DNA from: an uncultured Draconibacterium sp.
GTDB lineage: Bacteria; Bacteroidota; Bacteroidia; Bacteroidales; Prolixibacteraceae
DNA: 64,000 nucleotides
Assembly: GCF_963674925.1 (NCBI RefSeq)
Contig: NZ_OY771647.1
Location: forward strand, 1,441,501 to 1,505,500
Direction of reading: 5' to 3'
In this document: piece by piece, positions 18,374 to 27,556 of the stretch
Numbering within the stretch: position 1 is the stretch's first letter
Layout: each line of letters starts with the position of its first letter
Notes under the pieces: generated by a model
What the model was told of the DNA's origin: nothing
Database searches by the model: none
Seen by the model: the letters and a program-made list of their open reading frames with translations, nothing else
Program-made: the position numbers and the translations under genes

Positions 18374-20707
18374 CTAGTTAAACAATTTAATGCCAAAGAA
18401 AATTGACCGGGGTTTTGCCGGACCGTAAACATAGCCACTGTCGCGGTTTTTTCCTTTGTCGAAATCATCCTGGTAATTATCGAACATGTTACTTACGCCG
18501 CCAAACAATTCAACTGATGAATCGATTCGTTTTAACTCGAAAGTGTATCCAACTTTTATGTTGTTTTCCATAAACGACGGCGAATCAAAAAGTTCGTCCT
18601 GCTCGATTGTACCTGCATCGCCGGACAACCCGTAATGCGGCACCAGCATTGTTCCGGTGTATACTCCTGACAGCGATGCGCTAAATCGATCCGTCGCAGT
18701 CCATGTTAGCGTATAGTAACCGTAAGTTTCGGGGGTACGTAAATATTTTTTCTCACCCGGTAACTCCTCCGACCATTGAATGGCAGCATCGTATTCACTA
18801 CTTTGTACAGTTAGCCCTCCTTCAATTTGTAGTTTGCGGTCGAAATTGGCACGTGCTTCAAAGGTAGCTCCGTAAACCTGGCTATTTCCGCCGTTGCGTT
18901 TTTCCATCAAAGAATTTCCGGCGTTATCGGTTCCCACTTCTTCCAGAATAAAGGCATCTTTTAATTGGGTGTAAAAGCCTTCCAGCGTAAATCCAATAAT
19001 GTGTTTTTCACTTGGTTTATCCCAGTTTAGCGATGCACTTAAACTTTGCGAACGTTCTTCTTCCAGGTCATCGGCAAGTTTAATGGTTTGTATTCCACCG
19101 CCGGCAAATGCAATGTGCATATCGGCATCAAAAGCCTGTGGCGCACGAAATCCGGTCGACCACGACAGGCGTAACTGGGTGTACGAATCGGGTTTTAAAA
19201 GCAACGAAACGCGCGGATTCAAAATAAGTTTGTCAACGAAATTATGTTTGTCGGCACGCACTCCGGCCAGCAGTGTAGTTTTCCGGGTAATCGACCAGTC
19301 GCTTTGAATAAATGCACCAAAGTTTTTGGTTTGCTGATCGATCAAATAGTCGTAAGCCGTAATTTCATCAAAAACATCATCGTAAATAAACTCGGTTCCA
19401 AAAGTTAGTATGTTGGTTCCGGCGCCTACAAAATCGTTTATGGCGTGGTTTAACTGAGCCCCAAACTGGAAGGTTGAGTTTTTTGAATCGCCGTAAGGTG
19501 GCGCGTTGTTATAGTCTTGTAATTCCTGTCCGCCATCGGGTGCAATGCCGGTAAAATGATCGCGTTGCGTGTATTGTCCGGCAGAATACAGTACAAAACT
19601 GGTGCGCATTGTCGGGTTGTAGGTGTAATCAATTCCACCCATTAAAACATTGTGTGTCCGTTCTTCCGATTGTTTTGCCAGATATGCCGGTCCGTCAACC
19701 ATTTCTCCGCCATAACGGTACTCGTAAGTGCTCGAGAAATTGGCTTCAATTTTCTGGTCTTCATCAATTTGGAAGAAGGAATTAATGCCAAATGAGTTAT
19801 TTTTTATTTCCGGCAATTCGGAGAAATTATCGTTGTTAGCATCAAACGCATCGCGCTGCCGGTGAAAAGCATACATCGACATTCCGGCATTCCGTTTTTG
19901 CGATAAAGCGGTTAAAGTAGCACTTACATTGTAGTCGAGCGCATCGTTGCCGATAATTGAATTGTTCGAAGTCACTTCATACGAATTTCGCTGTGGCAAT
20001 TTGGTAATGATATTTACTGTGCCGCCAATAGCACTCGATCCGTAAAGTGCAGAGGCTCCTCCTCGAACCACTTCAATACGTTCAACCATTTCGGTGGGGA
20101 GCTGTTCCAGTCCGTAAAGTCCGGTAAGCGGACTAAAAACAGAGCGACCATTAATTAATATCTGACTGTAGGCGCCGCCTAACCCGTTCATCCGTAACTG
20201 GGTGTAATTACAGGTTTGGCAGTCGGTTTCCATGCGCAATCCGGGTTGAAAACTCAAGGACTCGGAAATGGTTTGTGCCGCTACTTTTTCGATGGTTTTG
20301 GCATCCAGTACGTTAACAATAACAGCACTTTCGGTTTGCCGTTTAAATGTTTTTGTGCCGGTAATTACCACTTCGTCCATGTGAATAACGTCTTCTTCCA
20401 GATCGAACTTCACCTCAACAGTTTCGCCGGCTTTTAAAACCACTTGTTTTTTGCTTTCCTTGTAACCAATCATTTTGGCGACAATAGTAAACTCTCCAAT
20501 GGGAAGGTCAACCATCATATAGTGCCCTGTAACATCAGTAGTGGTTCCGTGGTTGGTACCTTCAAGATAAATATTTACGAATGGAATGTGCTGACCTTTC
20601 GAAACTACATGCCCGATAATTACGGCATCATAATGGTCTTCCTGTGCAAAAGTGTGTAAAGAAAAGAACAGAAAAATTGTACTTAGGATTAATATGGTTT
20701 TTTTCAT
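18374..20707 (-). CDS. TonB-dependent outer-membrane receptor (paralogue 2)
   Basis: This 777-residue receptor is counted from the ATG at 20705-20707 (MKKTILILSTIFLFFSLHTF, signal peptide ending AQ); the frame extends 12 codons further but without a better start. It has the carboxypeptidase-regulatory-like domain (GQHIPFVNIYLEGTNHGTT), plug with SQILINGRSVF and VERIEVVRGGASALYGSSAI, a CQTC pair, and the barrel. It is a paralogue of the receptor at 15672 and is oriented tail to tail with it. Its promoter has a TACCTTTG box and a perfect 19-bp palindrome just upstream. The ligand is unknown; iron or another metal chelate is the inference from regulation. Confidence 0.88.
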   Translation of the reverse strand: MKKTILILSTIFLFFSLHTFAQEDHYDAVIIGHVVSKGQHIPFVNIYLEGTNHGTTTDVTGHYMMVDLPIGEFTIVAKMIGYKESKKQVVLKAGETVEVKFDLEEDVIHMDEVVITGTKTFKRQTESAVIVNVLDAKTIEKVAAQTISESLSFQPGLRMETDCQTCNYTQLRMNGLGGAYSQILINGRSVFSPLTGLYGLEQLPTEMVERIEVVRGGASALYGSSAIGGTVNIITKLPQRNSYEVTSNNSIIGNDALDYNVSATLTALSQKRNAGMSMYAFHRQRDAFDANNDNFSELPEIKNNSFGINSFFQIDEDQKIEANFSSTYEYRYGGEMVDGPAYLAKQSEERTHNVLMGGIDYTYNPTMRTSFVLYSAGQYTQRDHFTGIAPDGGQELQDYNNAPPYGDSKNSTFQFGAQLNHAINDFVGAGTNILTFGTEFIYDDVFDEITAYDYLIDQQTKNFGAFIQSDWSITRKTTLLAGVRADKHNFVDKLILNPRVSLLLKPDSYTQLRLSWSTGFRAPQAFDADMHIAFAGGGIQTIKLADDLEEERSQSLSASLNWDKPSEKHIIGFTLEGFYTQLKDAFILEEVGTDNAGNSLMEKRNGGNSQVYGATFEARANFDRKLQIEGGLTVQSSEYDAAIQWSEELPGEKKYLRTPETYGYYTLTWTATDRFSASLSGVYTGTMLVPHYGLSGDAGTIEQDELFDSPSFMENNIKVGYTFELKRIDSSVELFGGVSNMFDNYQDDFDKGKNRDSGYVYGPAKPRSIFFGIKLFN

Positions 20708-20740
20708 TTTAATATTTTTCAATCGTGTTTTTTGTATAAA

Positions 20741-20793
20741 CAAAGGTATTATGGTTTGGTACCTATACTGTATTATTTAGAATAGTTCTAAAT
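20741..20793 (-). promoter_or_regulatory. Promoter and perfect palindromic operator of TonB receptor 2
   Basis: On the minus strand the -7 box is TACCTTTG (20741-20748). Upstream lies the perfect inverted repeat ATTTAGAA-TAG-TTCTAAAT (20775-20793). The same half site is found at the other receptor's promoter (15113-15120). Confidence 0.55.
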
Positions 20794-20913
20794 AAAGTTA
20801 ACATAGAAATAACTTAATTGTTTTGAATAAAATTTGGGCAGGTTTGCCACCGCATAAAAGATTATTATTTTTGTTTCGTTTTAAAGGATGGCAAAACCAA
20901 AAATTTAAAGTTT

Positions 20914-21816
20914 ATGAGTAGCCAGATTGATGCGATGCAGAAAGATTCGAAAGACATGAGAAACAATATAATTGTTATTGTTCTCGCTGTGGTATTGGCA
21001 GTTGTATTGGTGTTGTTCTTTTTGCAACGACGCGATCATAAGGTGATAATGACCGAAATCACGGCTGAGAAGGACTCCATACAATACCAGTTAACCGAAA
21101 TCGCTGCCAGTTACGACTCCTTAAAAACCGAGAATGATACAATTAGCGAGCAGTTGTTTGTGGCTCAAACCAAGGTAAGAGATTTGCTGGTTGAGGTAGA
21201 GCAGACAAAAAAGGTAAGCTTCTCGAAAATTTCGGACTACCAGAAACAGGTAACTACTTTGCGTGGTATTATGCGCGATTTTGTGGTGCAAATTGATTCG
21301 CTGAATCGACGTAACGAAGAGCTGATGGCCGAAAACCGTGAGGTAAAACAACAATACAAAGAGGTTGAACAACACAATCAACAATTGAATCAGGAAAAAG
21401 AACGCCTGCAACAGAACCTGAAACGGGCTGCCATGCTCGAAACACGTCAGTTGGTAGCAGAGGCCTTAAATACACGAAGCAAGGAGACCAAATTTGCCAA
21501 ACGTGCAGCCAAGGTGCGCATTTATTTTGTGCTGGGGCAAAATGCTACTGCCAAACGCGGGCCAAAGCAGATTTATGTACGAATTATGCGCCCCGATCAG
21601 CTGTTAATGGTAAAATCGGAAAACGATGTTTTTCAGTTTGAAGATTTGAAAATTCAATATTCGGCAATGCGCGAGGTGGTTTACGAAGGACAGGATTTAC
21701 CGGTGGCTATTTTCTGGGACAATACCAACGAACCCGAAATGATGCCGGGAACTTATACCGTTAACCTGTTTGCCGACGGAAATGAAATTGGCGAAACAAC
21801 TTTTGATATTCAGTAA
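20914..21816 (+). CDS. Membrane-anchored coiled-coil protein, unknown function
   Basis: This 300-residue protein has a short cytosolic N terminus, one transmembrane helix (IIVIVLAVVLAVVLVLFFLQ, about 19-38), then a long coiled coil (about 45-185; heptad-like stretches such as QYKEVEQHNQQLNQEKERLQ), and a C-terminal beta-rich globular domain (about 195-300; KVRIYFVLGQNATAK, KQIYVRIMRPDQ, TYTVNLFADG). I recognise the architecture as common in Bacteroidota without a known role. It is divergent from TonB receptor 2 and might share its regulatory region. Confidence 0.65.
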   Translation: MSSQIDAMQKDSKDMRNNIIVIVLAVVLAVVLVLFFLQRRDHKVIMTEITAEKDSIQYQLTEIAASYDSLKTENDTISEQLFVAQTKVRDLLVEVEQTKKVSFSKISDYQKQVTTLRGIMRDFVVQIDSLNRRNEELMAENREVKQQYKEVEQHNQQLNQEKERLQQNLKRAAMLETRQLVAEALNTRSKETKFAKRAAKVRIYFVLGQNATAKRGPKQIYVRIMRPDQLLMVKSENDVFQFEDLKIQYSAMREVVYEGQDLPVAIFWDNTNEPEMMPGTYTVNLFADGNEIGETTFDIQ

Positions 21817-21912
21817 TTGGTAGAAATCGCGATTTATTCGCGCAGGCAATACCTGACTTTCCTTTAAAAATCAAACCTTTTCAGTGATTCAATAACTGTA
21901 AAGATCTATTCT

Positions 21913-22692
21913 ATGGCAACATTTTTATTCGATAAAATAATATTTGGGCCGGTTAAAAGCCGCCGTTTGGGTGTTTCGCTGGGTATAAACTTACTGCCTA
22001 CTGAAGCCAAAGTTTGTTCATTCGACTGTATATACTGCGAGTGTGGTTTTACACCCGGCGAGTACCGGGAGAAAGTATCGTTCCCGTCGCGTGCCGATGT
22101 AAAAATGCGGCTGGAGGTAAAACTGCACGAAATGGTAGCGGATAACGAACTGCCCGATGTAATTACCTTTGCCGGAAATGGTGAACCAACATTACATCCC
22201 GAGTTTGCCGGAATTATTGACGACACCATTGCCTTACGCGATGAGATTACTCCGGATGCCCGTATTGCTGTGCTTTCCAATGCAACAATGATTCACCGTA
22301 AATCGGTTTTTGATGCTTTGCTGAAAATAAAAGACAACATTCAGAAACTGGATTCCGCTTTTGAAGAAACAGTAAAATTGCTGGATTGCCCAAAAGGGAA
22401 TTTTAACCTGGACAACACCGTTGAGCAATTGATAGCGTTTAACGGGAAAGTGATTATTCAGACCATGTTTGTACGCGGAAGTTATAAAGGAAAAACCATT
22501 GATAACACTACTGAGGAAGAGATTTCGGCATGGATTGATTTGCTGAAAAAAATAAAGCCTCTACAGGTAATGATCTACACGATTGCCCGCGATACGCCAA
22601 TTGATACTTTGGTAAAAGTTCCGCTTGAAGATTTGAATCTGATTGCCGAACGTGTGCGCAAAGCAGGTTTTGATGTTCAGGTTTCGGGGTAA
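21913..22692 (+). CDS. Radical SAM protein
   Basis: This 259-residue protein has the radical SAM cluster motif C35-x3-C39-x2-C42 (CSFDCIYC) and the SAM-binding blocks FAGNGEPTLHPEF and IAVLSNATM. It belongs to the short radical SAM subgroup often annotated only at family level (related to wybutosine/MoaA-like cores); no second cluster motif is present besides an extra Cys44. The KSRRLGVSLGINLLP opening is typical of this subgroup in Bacteroidota. It is transcribed alone. Confidence 0.85.
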   Translation: MATFLFDKIIFGPVKSRRLGVSLGINLLPTEAKVCSFDCIYCECGFTPGEYREKVSFPSRADVKMRLEVKLHEMVADNELPDVITFAGNGEPTLHPEFAGIIDDTIALRDEITPDARIAVLSNATMIHRKSVFDALLKIKDNIQKLDSAFEETVKLLDCPKGNFNLDNTVEQLIAFNGKVIIQTMFVRGSYKGKTIDNTTEEEISAWIDLLKKIKPLQVMIYTIARDTPIDTLVKVPLEDLNLIAERVRKAGFDVQVSG

Positions 22693-22756
22693 CCAGGAGA
22701 GATTGCAAAAGATACCATTTGCAGGCTCAGTATGGTTATTTAAGAAATGCATTCTG

Positions 22757-22876
22757 CTGTCATTTCGACGAAGAATGAGGAGAATTGAAAATCAGCGTAG
22801 CTAAATCTGTTTATTGCTGCAAGAGATTTCTCAGTCGTTCCTCCCTGCCTACCGGCAGGCAGGCTTCGAAATGACA
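22757..22876. repeat. MITE-like inverted repeat element
   Basis: A 120-bp non-coding unit is bounded by TGTCATTTCGACGAAG (22758) and its near-complement CTTCGAAATGACA (about 22863-22875). Inside are further complementary parts (AATGAGGAGAATTGA and GAGATTTCTCAGTC) and the palindrome CCTGCCTACCGGCAGGCAGG. This is the form of small dispersed hairpin elements seen widely between genes in Bacteroidota. Confidence 0.6.
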
Positions 22877-22891
22877 ACAAGACTGACTGAC

Positions 22892-23335
22892 TTAAAGCGT
22901 AGTTCGATACCACTCCGAGCTGCGCCCCAACATACGTATTCCGGCAACAAAACCTTTAAGTTTTAACACATCGTCGCTTTCCAGCCAACTGTAGCAATCA
23001 TAGGTTTTTCCCGATTTAGGGTCGTAAATTTTTCCGTTTATCCATTCTTCTTTTTTGGCATCGTATTCAAAACCATTCAATATCTGTATGCCCACCACCG
23101 ATCTGTCGCGCAATGCCGGATCCGGATTTTCATCGTCTTTCGGAGGTTGTCCGTTTTCGTATTTCTCCGGAATCATATAAACAATGGTACCAATGTACTT
23201 TCCATCCTGCTTTTCAACTTCAATTTTACTGGTTTTTTCATCGTTCCACCAAACGCCAACAATTTGATCGGCCTCTTGTGCCATACCTGCCAAAGCATAA
23301 ACTCCAAGGAAAAAAAGAATTACAAGCTTCTTCAT
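22892..23335 (-). CDS. DUF2147 secreted protein
   Basis: This is a 147-residue protein when started at the ATG 23333-23335, where a signal peptide begins (MKKLVILFFLGVYALAGMAQ); the 23 codons upstream look non-coding. The mature part has the DUF2147 blocks IVGVWWNDEKTSKIEVEK, GKYIGTIVYM, NGKIYDPKSGKTY and LKLKGFVAGIRMLGRSSEW. The family is a lipocalin-like periplasmic beta barrel with no established ligand. It is divergent from the penicillin-acylase-type gene. Confidence 0.85.
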   Translation of the reverse strand: MKKLVILFFLGVYALAGMAQEADQIVGVWWNDEKTSKIEVEKQDGKYIGTIVYMIPEKYENGQPPKDDENPDPALRDRSVVGIQILNGFEYDAKKEEWINGKIYDPKSGKTYDCYSWLESDDVLKLKGFVAGIRMLGRSSEWYRTTL

Positions 23336-23419
23336 AATGTCTGATTTTGAATTATTTTTAAGGATTAAATATAGAAAATTCGGAGAGTAATCCATCCGTT
23401 CCAAAAAATCAATTTCAAA

Positions 23420-25807
23420 ATGAATACCTTAAAACGTGTATTGTTAGGTGTACTTGGCTTCCTTGTTCTTGCTCTAATTGTTGGCTTTGTGGTGCTGCAG
23501 AATATTAAAACTTCGGCAGTGCCCGATTATAACGAAGACCTGAAACTGGAAGGCCTCACTCAACCGGTTTCGATATTTCGCGATGAGCATGCTATCCCGC
23601 ATATTTACGCCGAAAACGAAACGGATTTGTACCGAGCAGTGGGTTTTGCGATGGCACAAGACCGACTGTGGCAAATGGATTTATTGCGCAGGGTAACACA
23701 AGGGCGTTTATCTGAAATCTTAGGAAAAGATCAGCTGGAAACCGACCTGATGATGCGCGCACTTCGTATTCAGGAAAAATCGGAAACGATACTGGCAACT
23801 TCATCGCCTGAAATCGTTGCTGCACTTGAAGCGTATTCTGATGGTATAAATCAATACATCAGAAAATATCCGCTGCCACCCGAGTTTAAAGTGTTGCAGT
23901 ATAAACCTGAAATGTGGGAGCCGGTGCATTGTATAAACCTGATTGGCTACATGTCGTGGGATTTATCGATGGGCTGGGGAACCGAGTACTTTTTGCATCA
24001 GTTGCGTACCGAGGTTTCTGACGAAAAAATTGCTGAGCTGATTCCCGATCTGAAAAACCATAAAACAGCTATTTATCCCGAATTTGGGAACATTGAAATT
24101 GAGGCATCGGAGACGCTGTTATCTGCTAGCGAAAATTTAACGGAGCTTGGTGCAGAGATTTTTAACGGAAGTAACAACTGGGCGGTTGCAGGCAAAAAAA
24201 GCCAAACCGGAATGCCACTTTTGGCCAACGACATGCATCTGGGTTTGTTCGCTCCGGGAATCTGGTACCAGATGCACCAGGTTGTTGAGGGGAAAATGAG
24301 TGTAACAGGCCTTGTGGTGCCCGGTCAGCCTTTTGTGATTTGCGGACATAACGACAGCATTGCCTGGGGAATGACCAATGTTATGGTGGACGACCTCGAT
24401 TTTTATGCCGAGAAACTAAACGAAGATTCAACAAAATACTGGTTCGATGGCGCCTGGCATGATTTACGGATTAAAAAGGAAATCATTAAAACGAAGGAAG
24501 GAGAGGAGTTTGAAGAGGAACTGAAGTTCACGCACCGTGGGCCGATGGTGAATAGGATGAAGAAAGAAAAAGAAACCCCGTTATCGATTCGTTGGCTGGG
24601 TAATGAAATGAGCAACGAGATACGTACTGTTTTTCTGTTGAACCGGGCAAATAACTGGAGCGATTTTCGTAATGCCATGAGCACTTTTAAATCGGTAAGT
24701 CAGAATGTAGTTTATGCCGATGTGAAGGGAAACATAGGCCTGCAATGCAGCGCCGGAGTCCCCATTCGCGAAGGTTCGGGTATTCAGATCTATCCGGGCG
24801 ACAGCAGTAAATACGACTGGCAGGGTTTGGTACCGTTTGAGGAACTGCCCTACGAGTTTAATCCGGAAAGAGGCTACGTATCATCGGCCAACAACAAAAC
24901 CGTACCCGACGATTATCCCTATTACATCAGTCACTGGTTTGCAACGCCAAGTCGGATCGACCGGATTAGAGAAATGCTGGAAGCAAAAGAAAAACTGGGT
25001 ATCGACGATTTTAAGGCCATACAAAGCGACTGGAAATCGAAAACGGCAGAGCAGATGACACTGGTTTTTGTTGAGTCGTTACAAAAGCAAGCGGATTTAA
25101 ATGAAACGGAACAAGCGGCTTTCAACAAATTAAAAAACTGGGATTATAATCTAACACGCGAAAGTCAGGCGGCATCGATATTTGAAATACTTTACCGGAA
25201 ATCGATGGAGAACCTGGTTAAAGATGAGCTATCGCCTGAATTATTCGAGGGAATGTTAGGGCAGAAAATGTTATTGGAAAACCTGATGATAAACCTGCTG
25301 GCTGAAGGAGAATCGCAATGGACTGACAATGTTATGACTGATAAAACAGAAACTTTTGATGATATTATTGTACAATCATTCAAAGAAACCGTTGCTGATC
25401 TAACCTACAAATTTGGGACTGAAGTGGAACAGTGGACGTGGGGCAGCATTCATACATTCACTTTAAAACATCCGCTTGGCGTTGTTTCGGTTTTGGATAA
25501 AGCACTAAAACTTAACCGCGGGCCTTTTGAGGTACCCGGAAGTTTTCATACCGTATGCCCGTATTCGTATTCGTACAAAAATTTGTATGAAACCATACAC
25601 GGTGCATCACACCGACACATTTTTAGTACAGCAAACTGGGACGATTCAAAAACCGTTATCCCAACCGGAACAAGTGGTATTCCAGCCAGCGATTTTTATC
25701 TCGATCAAACAGAGAAGTATCTCGATAACGACTATCATCCGGATCTGTTTACAAAACAAAATGTGGAAAGTAAGGCCCGGTTTGAAATGCAATTGAATCC
25801 CGAGTAG
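23420..25807 (+). CDS. Penicillin acylase-family Ntn hydrolase
   Basis: This 795-residue exported amidase starts with an N-terminal signal/anchor (VLLGVLGFLVLALIVGFVVL). The A chain (VSIFRDEHAIPHIYAENETD, AMAQDRLWQMDLLRRVTQGR) is followed by the autocatalytic cleavage site GSNNWAV. The nucleophile is Ser251, which becomes the N terminus of the B chain. The oxyanion/assisting Asn region (NDMHLG) and RAMS-like helices are present. Members hydrolyse penicillins, cephalosporins, or acyl-homoserine lactones; the natural substrate here cannot be inferred. The gene is alone, with the DUF2147 gene divergent upstream. Confidence 0.9.
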   Translation: MNTLKRVLLGVLGFLVLALIVGFVVLQNIKTSAVPDYNEDLKLEGLTQPVSIFRDEHAIPHIYAENETDLYRAVGFAMAQDRLWQMDLLRRVTQGRLSEILGKDQLETDLMMRALRIQEKSETILATSSPEIVAALEAYSDGINQYIRKYPLPPEFKVLQYKPEMWEPVHCINLIGYMSWDLSMGWGTEYFLHQLRTEVSDEKIAELIPDLKNHKTAIYPEFGNIEIEASETLLSASENLTELGAEIFNGSNNWAVAGKKSQTGMPLLANDMHLGLFAPGIWYQMHQVVEGKMSVTGLVVPGQPFVICGHNDSIAWGMTNVMVDDLDFYAEKLNEDSTKYWFDGAWHDLRIKKEIIKTKEGEEFEEELKFTHRGPMVNRMKKEKETPLSIRWLGNEMSNEIRTVFLLNRANNWSDFRNAMSTFKSVSQNVVYADVKGNIGLQCSAGVPIREGSGIQIYPGDSSKYDWQGLVPFEELPYEFNPERGYVSSANNKTVPDDYPYYISHWFATPSRIDRIREMLEAKEKLGIDDFKAIQSDWKSKTAEQMTLVFVESLQKQADLNETEQAAFNKLKNWDYNLTRESQAASIFEILYRKSMENLVKDELSPELFEGMLGQKMLLENLMINLLAEGESQWTDNVMTDKTETFDDIIVQSFKETVADLTYKFGTEVEQWTWGSIHTFTLKHPLGVVSVLDKALKLNRGPFEVPGSFHTVCPYSYSYKNLYETIHGASHRHIFSTANWDDSKTVIPTGTSGIPASDFYLDQTEKYLDNDYHPDLFTKQNVESKARFEMQLNPE

Positions 25808-25900
25808 CATATGTAACTTGTGCTATTGAAGATAATTTGCTTTTTGTGATAAACTAAATTCTTGTACTGTTTGTTTCCTTTAAAAGATAAGCACAGCGTT

Positions 25901-26776
25901 ATGAGCAAAAAATCACCGGCACCAATTTATGTAGTATCAGGCGGTACAGGAATAGCCGGGAATAACCTGGTTCAGGCTATATTAATTCAGTATCCTGAAA
26001 ACAAAATTCCGGTTGAGATTATCGGAAGAGTGACGAGCGAAGACGAGGTTTTCGATATTATCATGAAAGCTAAGGCCGATAAGGGGCTGATTGCTCATAC
26101 CATGGTGAATCCTGAATTACGACGAAAAATAAATGAGCTGGGAGAAGAATTTAATGTTCGGGTGATTGATTTAATGGGTGAGCTGGCCAACTATTTAGAT
26201 GATACGCTTGATGTAGAGCCTATGGTGCATCCGGGCTTATACCGCGAAATTAATCACCAGTATTTCGATCGTATTGATTCCATTGAATTTACTCTGTCGC
26301 AAGACGACGGGATGAGCCCCGAGCGATTACGTAATGCCGAAATTATTTTAACCGGTGTTTCACGTGCCGGAAAAACTCCGCTAAGCGTGTACCTGGCCAT
26401 GTACGGTTGGAAAGTGGCAAACGTGCCCCTGGTACCGGGTATTCAACCACCTGATGAGCTGTTTCAGGTGGATCCTAACCGCGTTTTTGGGTTACATATT
26501 GGTGCCACCCAGTTAATTGCGCATCGCCAAAAAAGGATTGCGAGTTGGGAGAATCACCATGTCGAATCCTATGTCGATCAGCGTGCTGTGCGCGAAGAAA
26601 TTCGGAAGGCTATGTTTGTGTTCGACCGGGGAGGATTTACGGTTATTAATGTTTCCAATAAACCGATTGAAAGTACGGCCAACGAAATTTTGGCCTATAT
26701 GTCGAAACGTTTTTCGCATCGTGGGCGAAAACTGGAATCGCCGTATAATGGGCCGGAAGAATTGCCACCGAAATAG
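25901..26776 (+). CDS. PpsR/PSRP-like P-loop protein (DUF299; kinase-pyrophosphorylase)
   Basis: This 291-residue protein starts at the ATG 25901; a TTG-initiated extension from 25862 lacks family similarity. It belongs to the bifunctional kinase/pyrophosphorylase family that phosphorylates and dephosphorylates PEP synthase or pyruvate phosphate dikinase. Visible are the N-terminal YVVSGGTGIAGNNLVQAIL, the family P-loop GVSRAGKTPLSVYLA, and the C-terminal GVxRP-like region FDRGGFTVINVSNKPIESTA. The target dikinase is not in the window. A strong hairpin follows the stop. Confidence 0.85.
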   Translation: MSKKSPAPIYVVSGGTGIAGNNLVQAILIQYPENKIPVEIIGRVTSEDEVFDIIMKAKADKGLIAHTMVNPELRRKINELGEEFNVRVIDLMGELANYLDDTLDVEPMVHPGLYREINHQYFDRIDSIEFTLSQDDGMSPERLRNAEIILTGVSRAGKTPLSVYLAMYGWKVANVPLVPGIQPPDELFQVDPNRVFGLHIGATQLIAHRQKRIASWENHHVESYVDQRAVREEIRKAMFVFDRGGFTVINVSNKPIESTANEILAYMSKRFSHRGRKLESPYNGPEELPPK

Positions 26777-26799
26777 AATTTGAAGTGGGTTGAGATTCT

Positions 26800-26822
26800 G
26801 CAGGTGACTTCAAGTCACCTGC
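26800..26822. terminator. Hairpin between convergent genes
   Basis: GCAGGTGAC-TTCAA-GTCACCTGC is a near-perfect stem between the PpsR-like stop (26776) and the thioredoxin stop (26864). There is no long T run, so termination is likely but not proven. Confidence 0.5.
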
Positions 26823-26863
26823 TGAATTGCGTATAAAAACAAAAAACGATGATTTAATTTTTT

Positions 26864-27379
26864 TCAGCTTTCAGGCTGAGGCAAATCGGTGGCATCCAAA
26901 TTTTCAAGCATTTCAAGGAATTTCGATTTCCCAATTTTTCCAACAGCATAATCCAGTACTTTTCCCTTAGGGTCAGTAAAAACTGTTATTGGGGTACCAC
27001 CAATTTTATAGTGTTTTACGAGCTCTTCCGCCTTGGGGTCATCAACATTAATCATTACCGGTATAAGCTGCGAATTGATGGCTTTCATCACTTCCTTATC
27101 CGCAAAAACTTCACGCTTCATAATTCGACATGGCACGCACCACTCCCCGGTGAAAAACAGCAGCACATTTTTACCGGAATCGTTGGCAAGTTCCCGGGCC
27201 GATACCGCATTGTCGGCCCACTCCACATCATTGGAAGGTACATAAAACGAATACCAGGCATAAGCAAGAGAAACCACAAGGAAAGTGAGCCAGAACCATC
27301 GCCAAAATGGATGAGACTTCGTTTTCGTAGCCTTTGGGGCGTTCGATGAATTCGCGTTTGGATTAGCTGTTTTTTTCAT
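26864..27379 (-). CDS. Membrane-anchored thioredoxin-family protein
   Basis: This is a 171-residue protein from the ATG at 27377-27379; the longer open frame runs into the attC-like element and is not coding. A cytosolic basic N terminus is followed by one transmembrane helix (about 25-46, FWRWFWLTFLVVSLAYAW) and a thioredoxin domain with the active site W-C81-V-P-C84 and the cis-proline in GGTPITVF. It is probably a periplasm-facing disulfide reductase or oxidase of the thioredoxin/DsbD-gamma type. Its upstream side is the distal end of the first cassette array, 54 bp away. Confidence 0.88.
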   Translation of the reverse strand: MKKTANPNANSSNAPKATKTKSHPFWRWFWLTFLVVSLAYAWYSFYVPSNDVEWADNAVSARELANDSGKNVLLFFTGEWCVPCRIMKREVFADKEVMKAINSQLIPVMINVDDPKAEELVKHYKIGGTPITVFTDPKGKVLDYAVGKIGKSKFLEMLENLDATDLPQPES

Positions 27380-27432
27380 AGCGCCTATTAATTTTAACGA
27401 TTTGCGAGTTTTGTTTTGCTTTGGCACTGCCT

Positions 27433-27556
27433 TAACGGTTGGTACATGTTGTCGGGGCGGATTTCGGAGAGTGTTCCTGTCCGAAGGACACGGAACTGCG
27501 ATGCGAGAATCCGCAGTTGGCGTACCACTGAACCCGCCCTGCAATATGTATTGTGT
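27433..27556 (-). repeat. attC-like site S1 (distal end of array 1), split by group II intron
   Basis: TAACGG (27433-27438) opens the site. The arm TTGGTACATGTTG...GGGGCGG (about 27439-27460) pairs with CCGCCCTGCAATATGTATTG (about 27535-27554). The internal motif GGATTTCGGAG is present. The site continues across the intron as TGGGGGGCAG at 29496-29505; the joined end reads GTTGGGGGGCA, which matches the start box of its cassette (GTTGGGGGCA, complement of 30160-30169) with one extra G. Confidence 0.7.
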
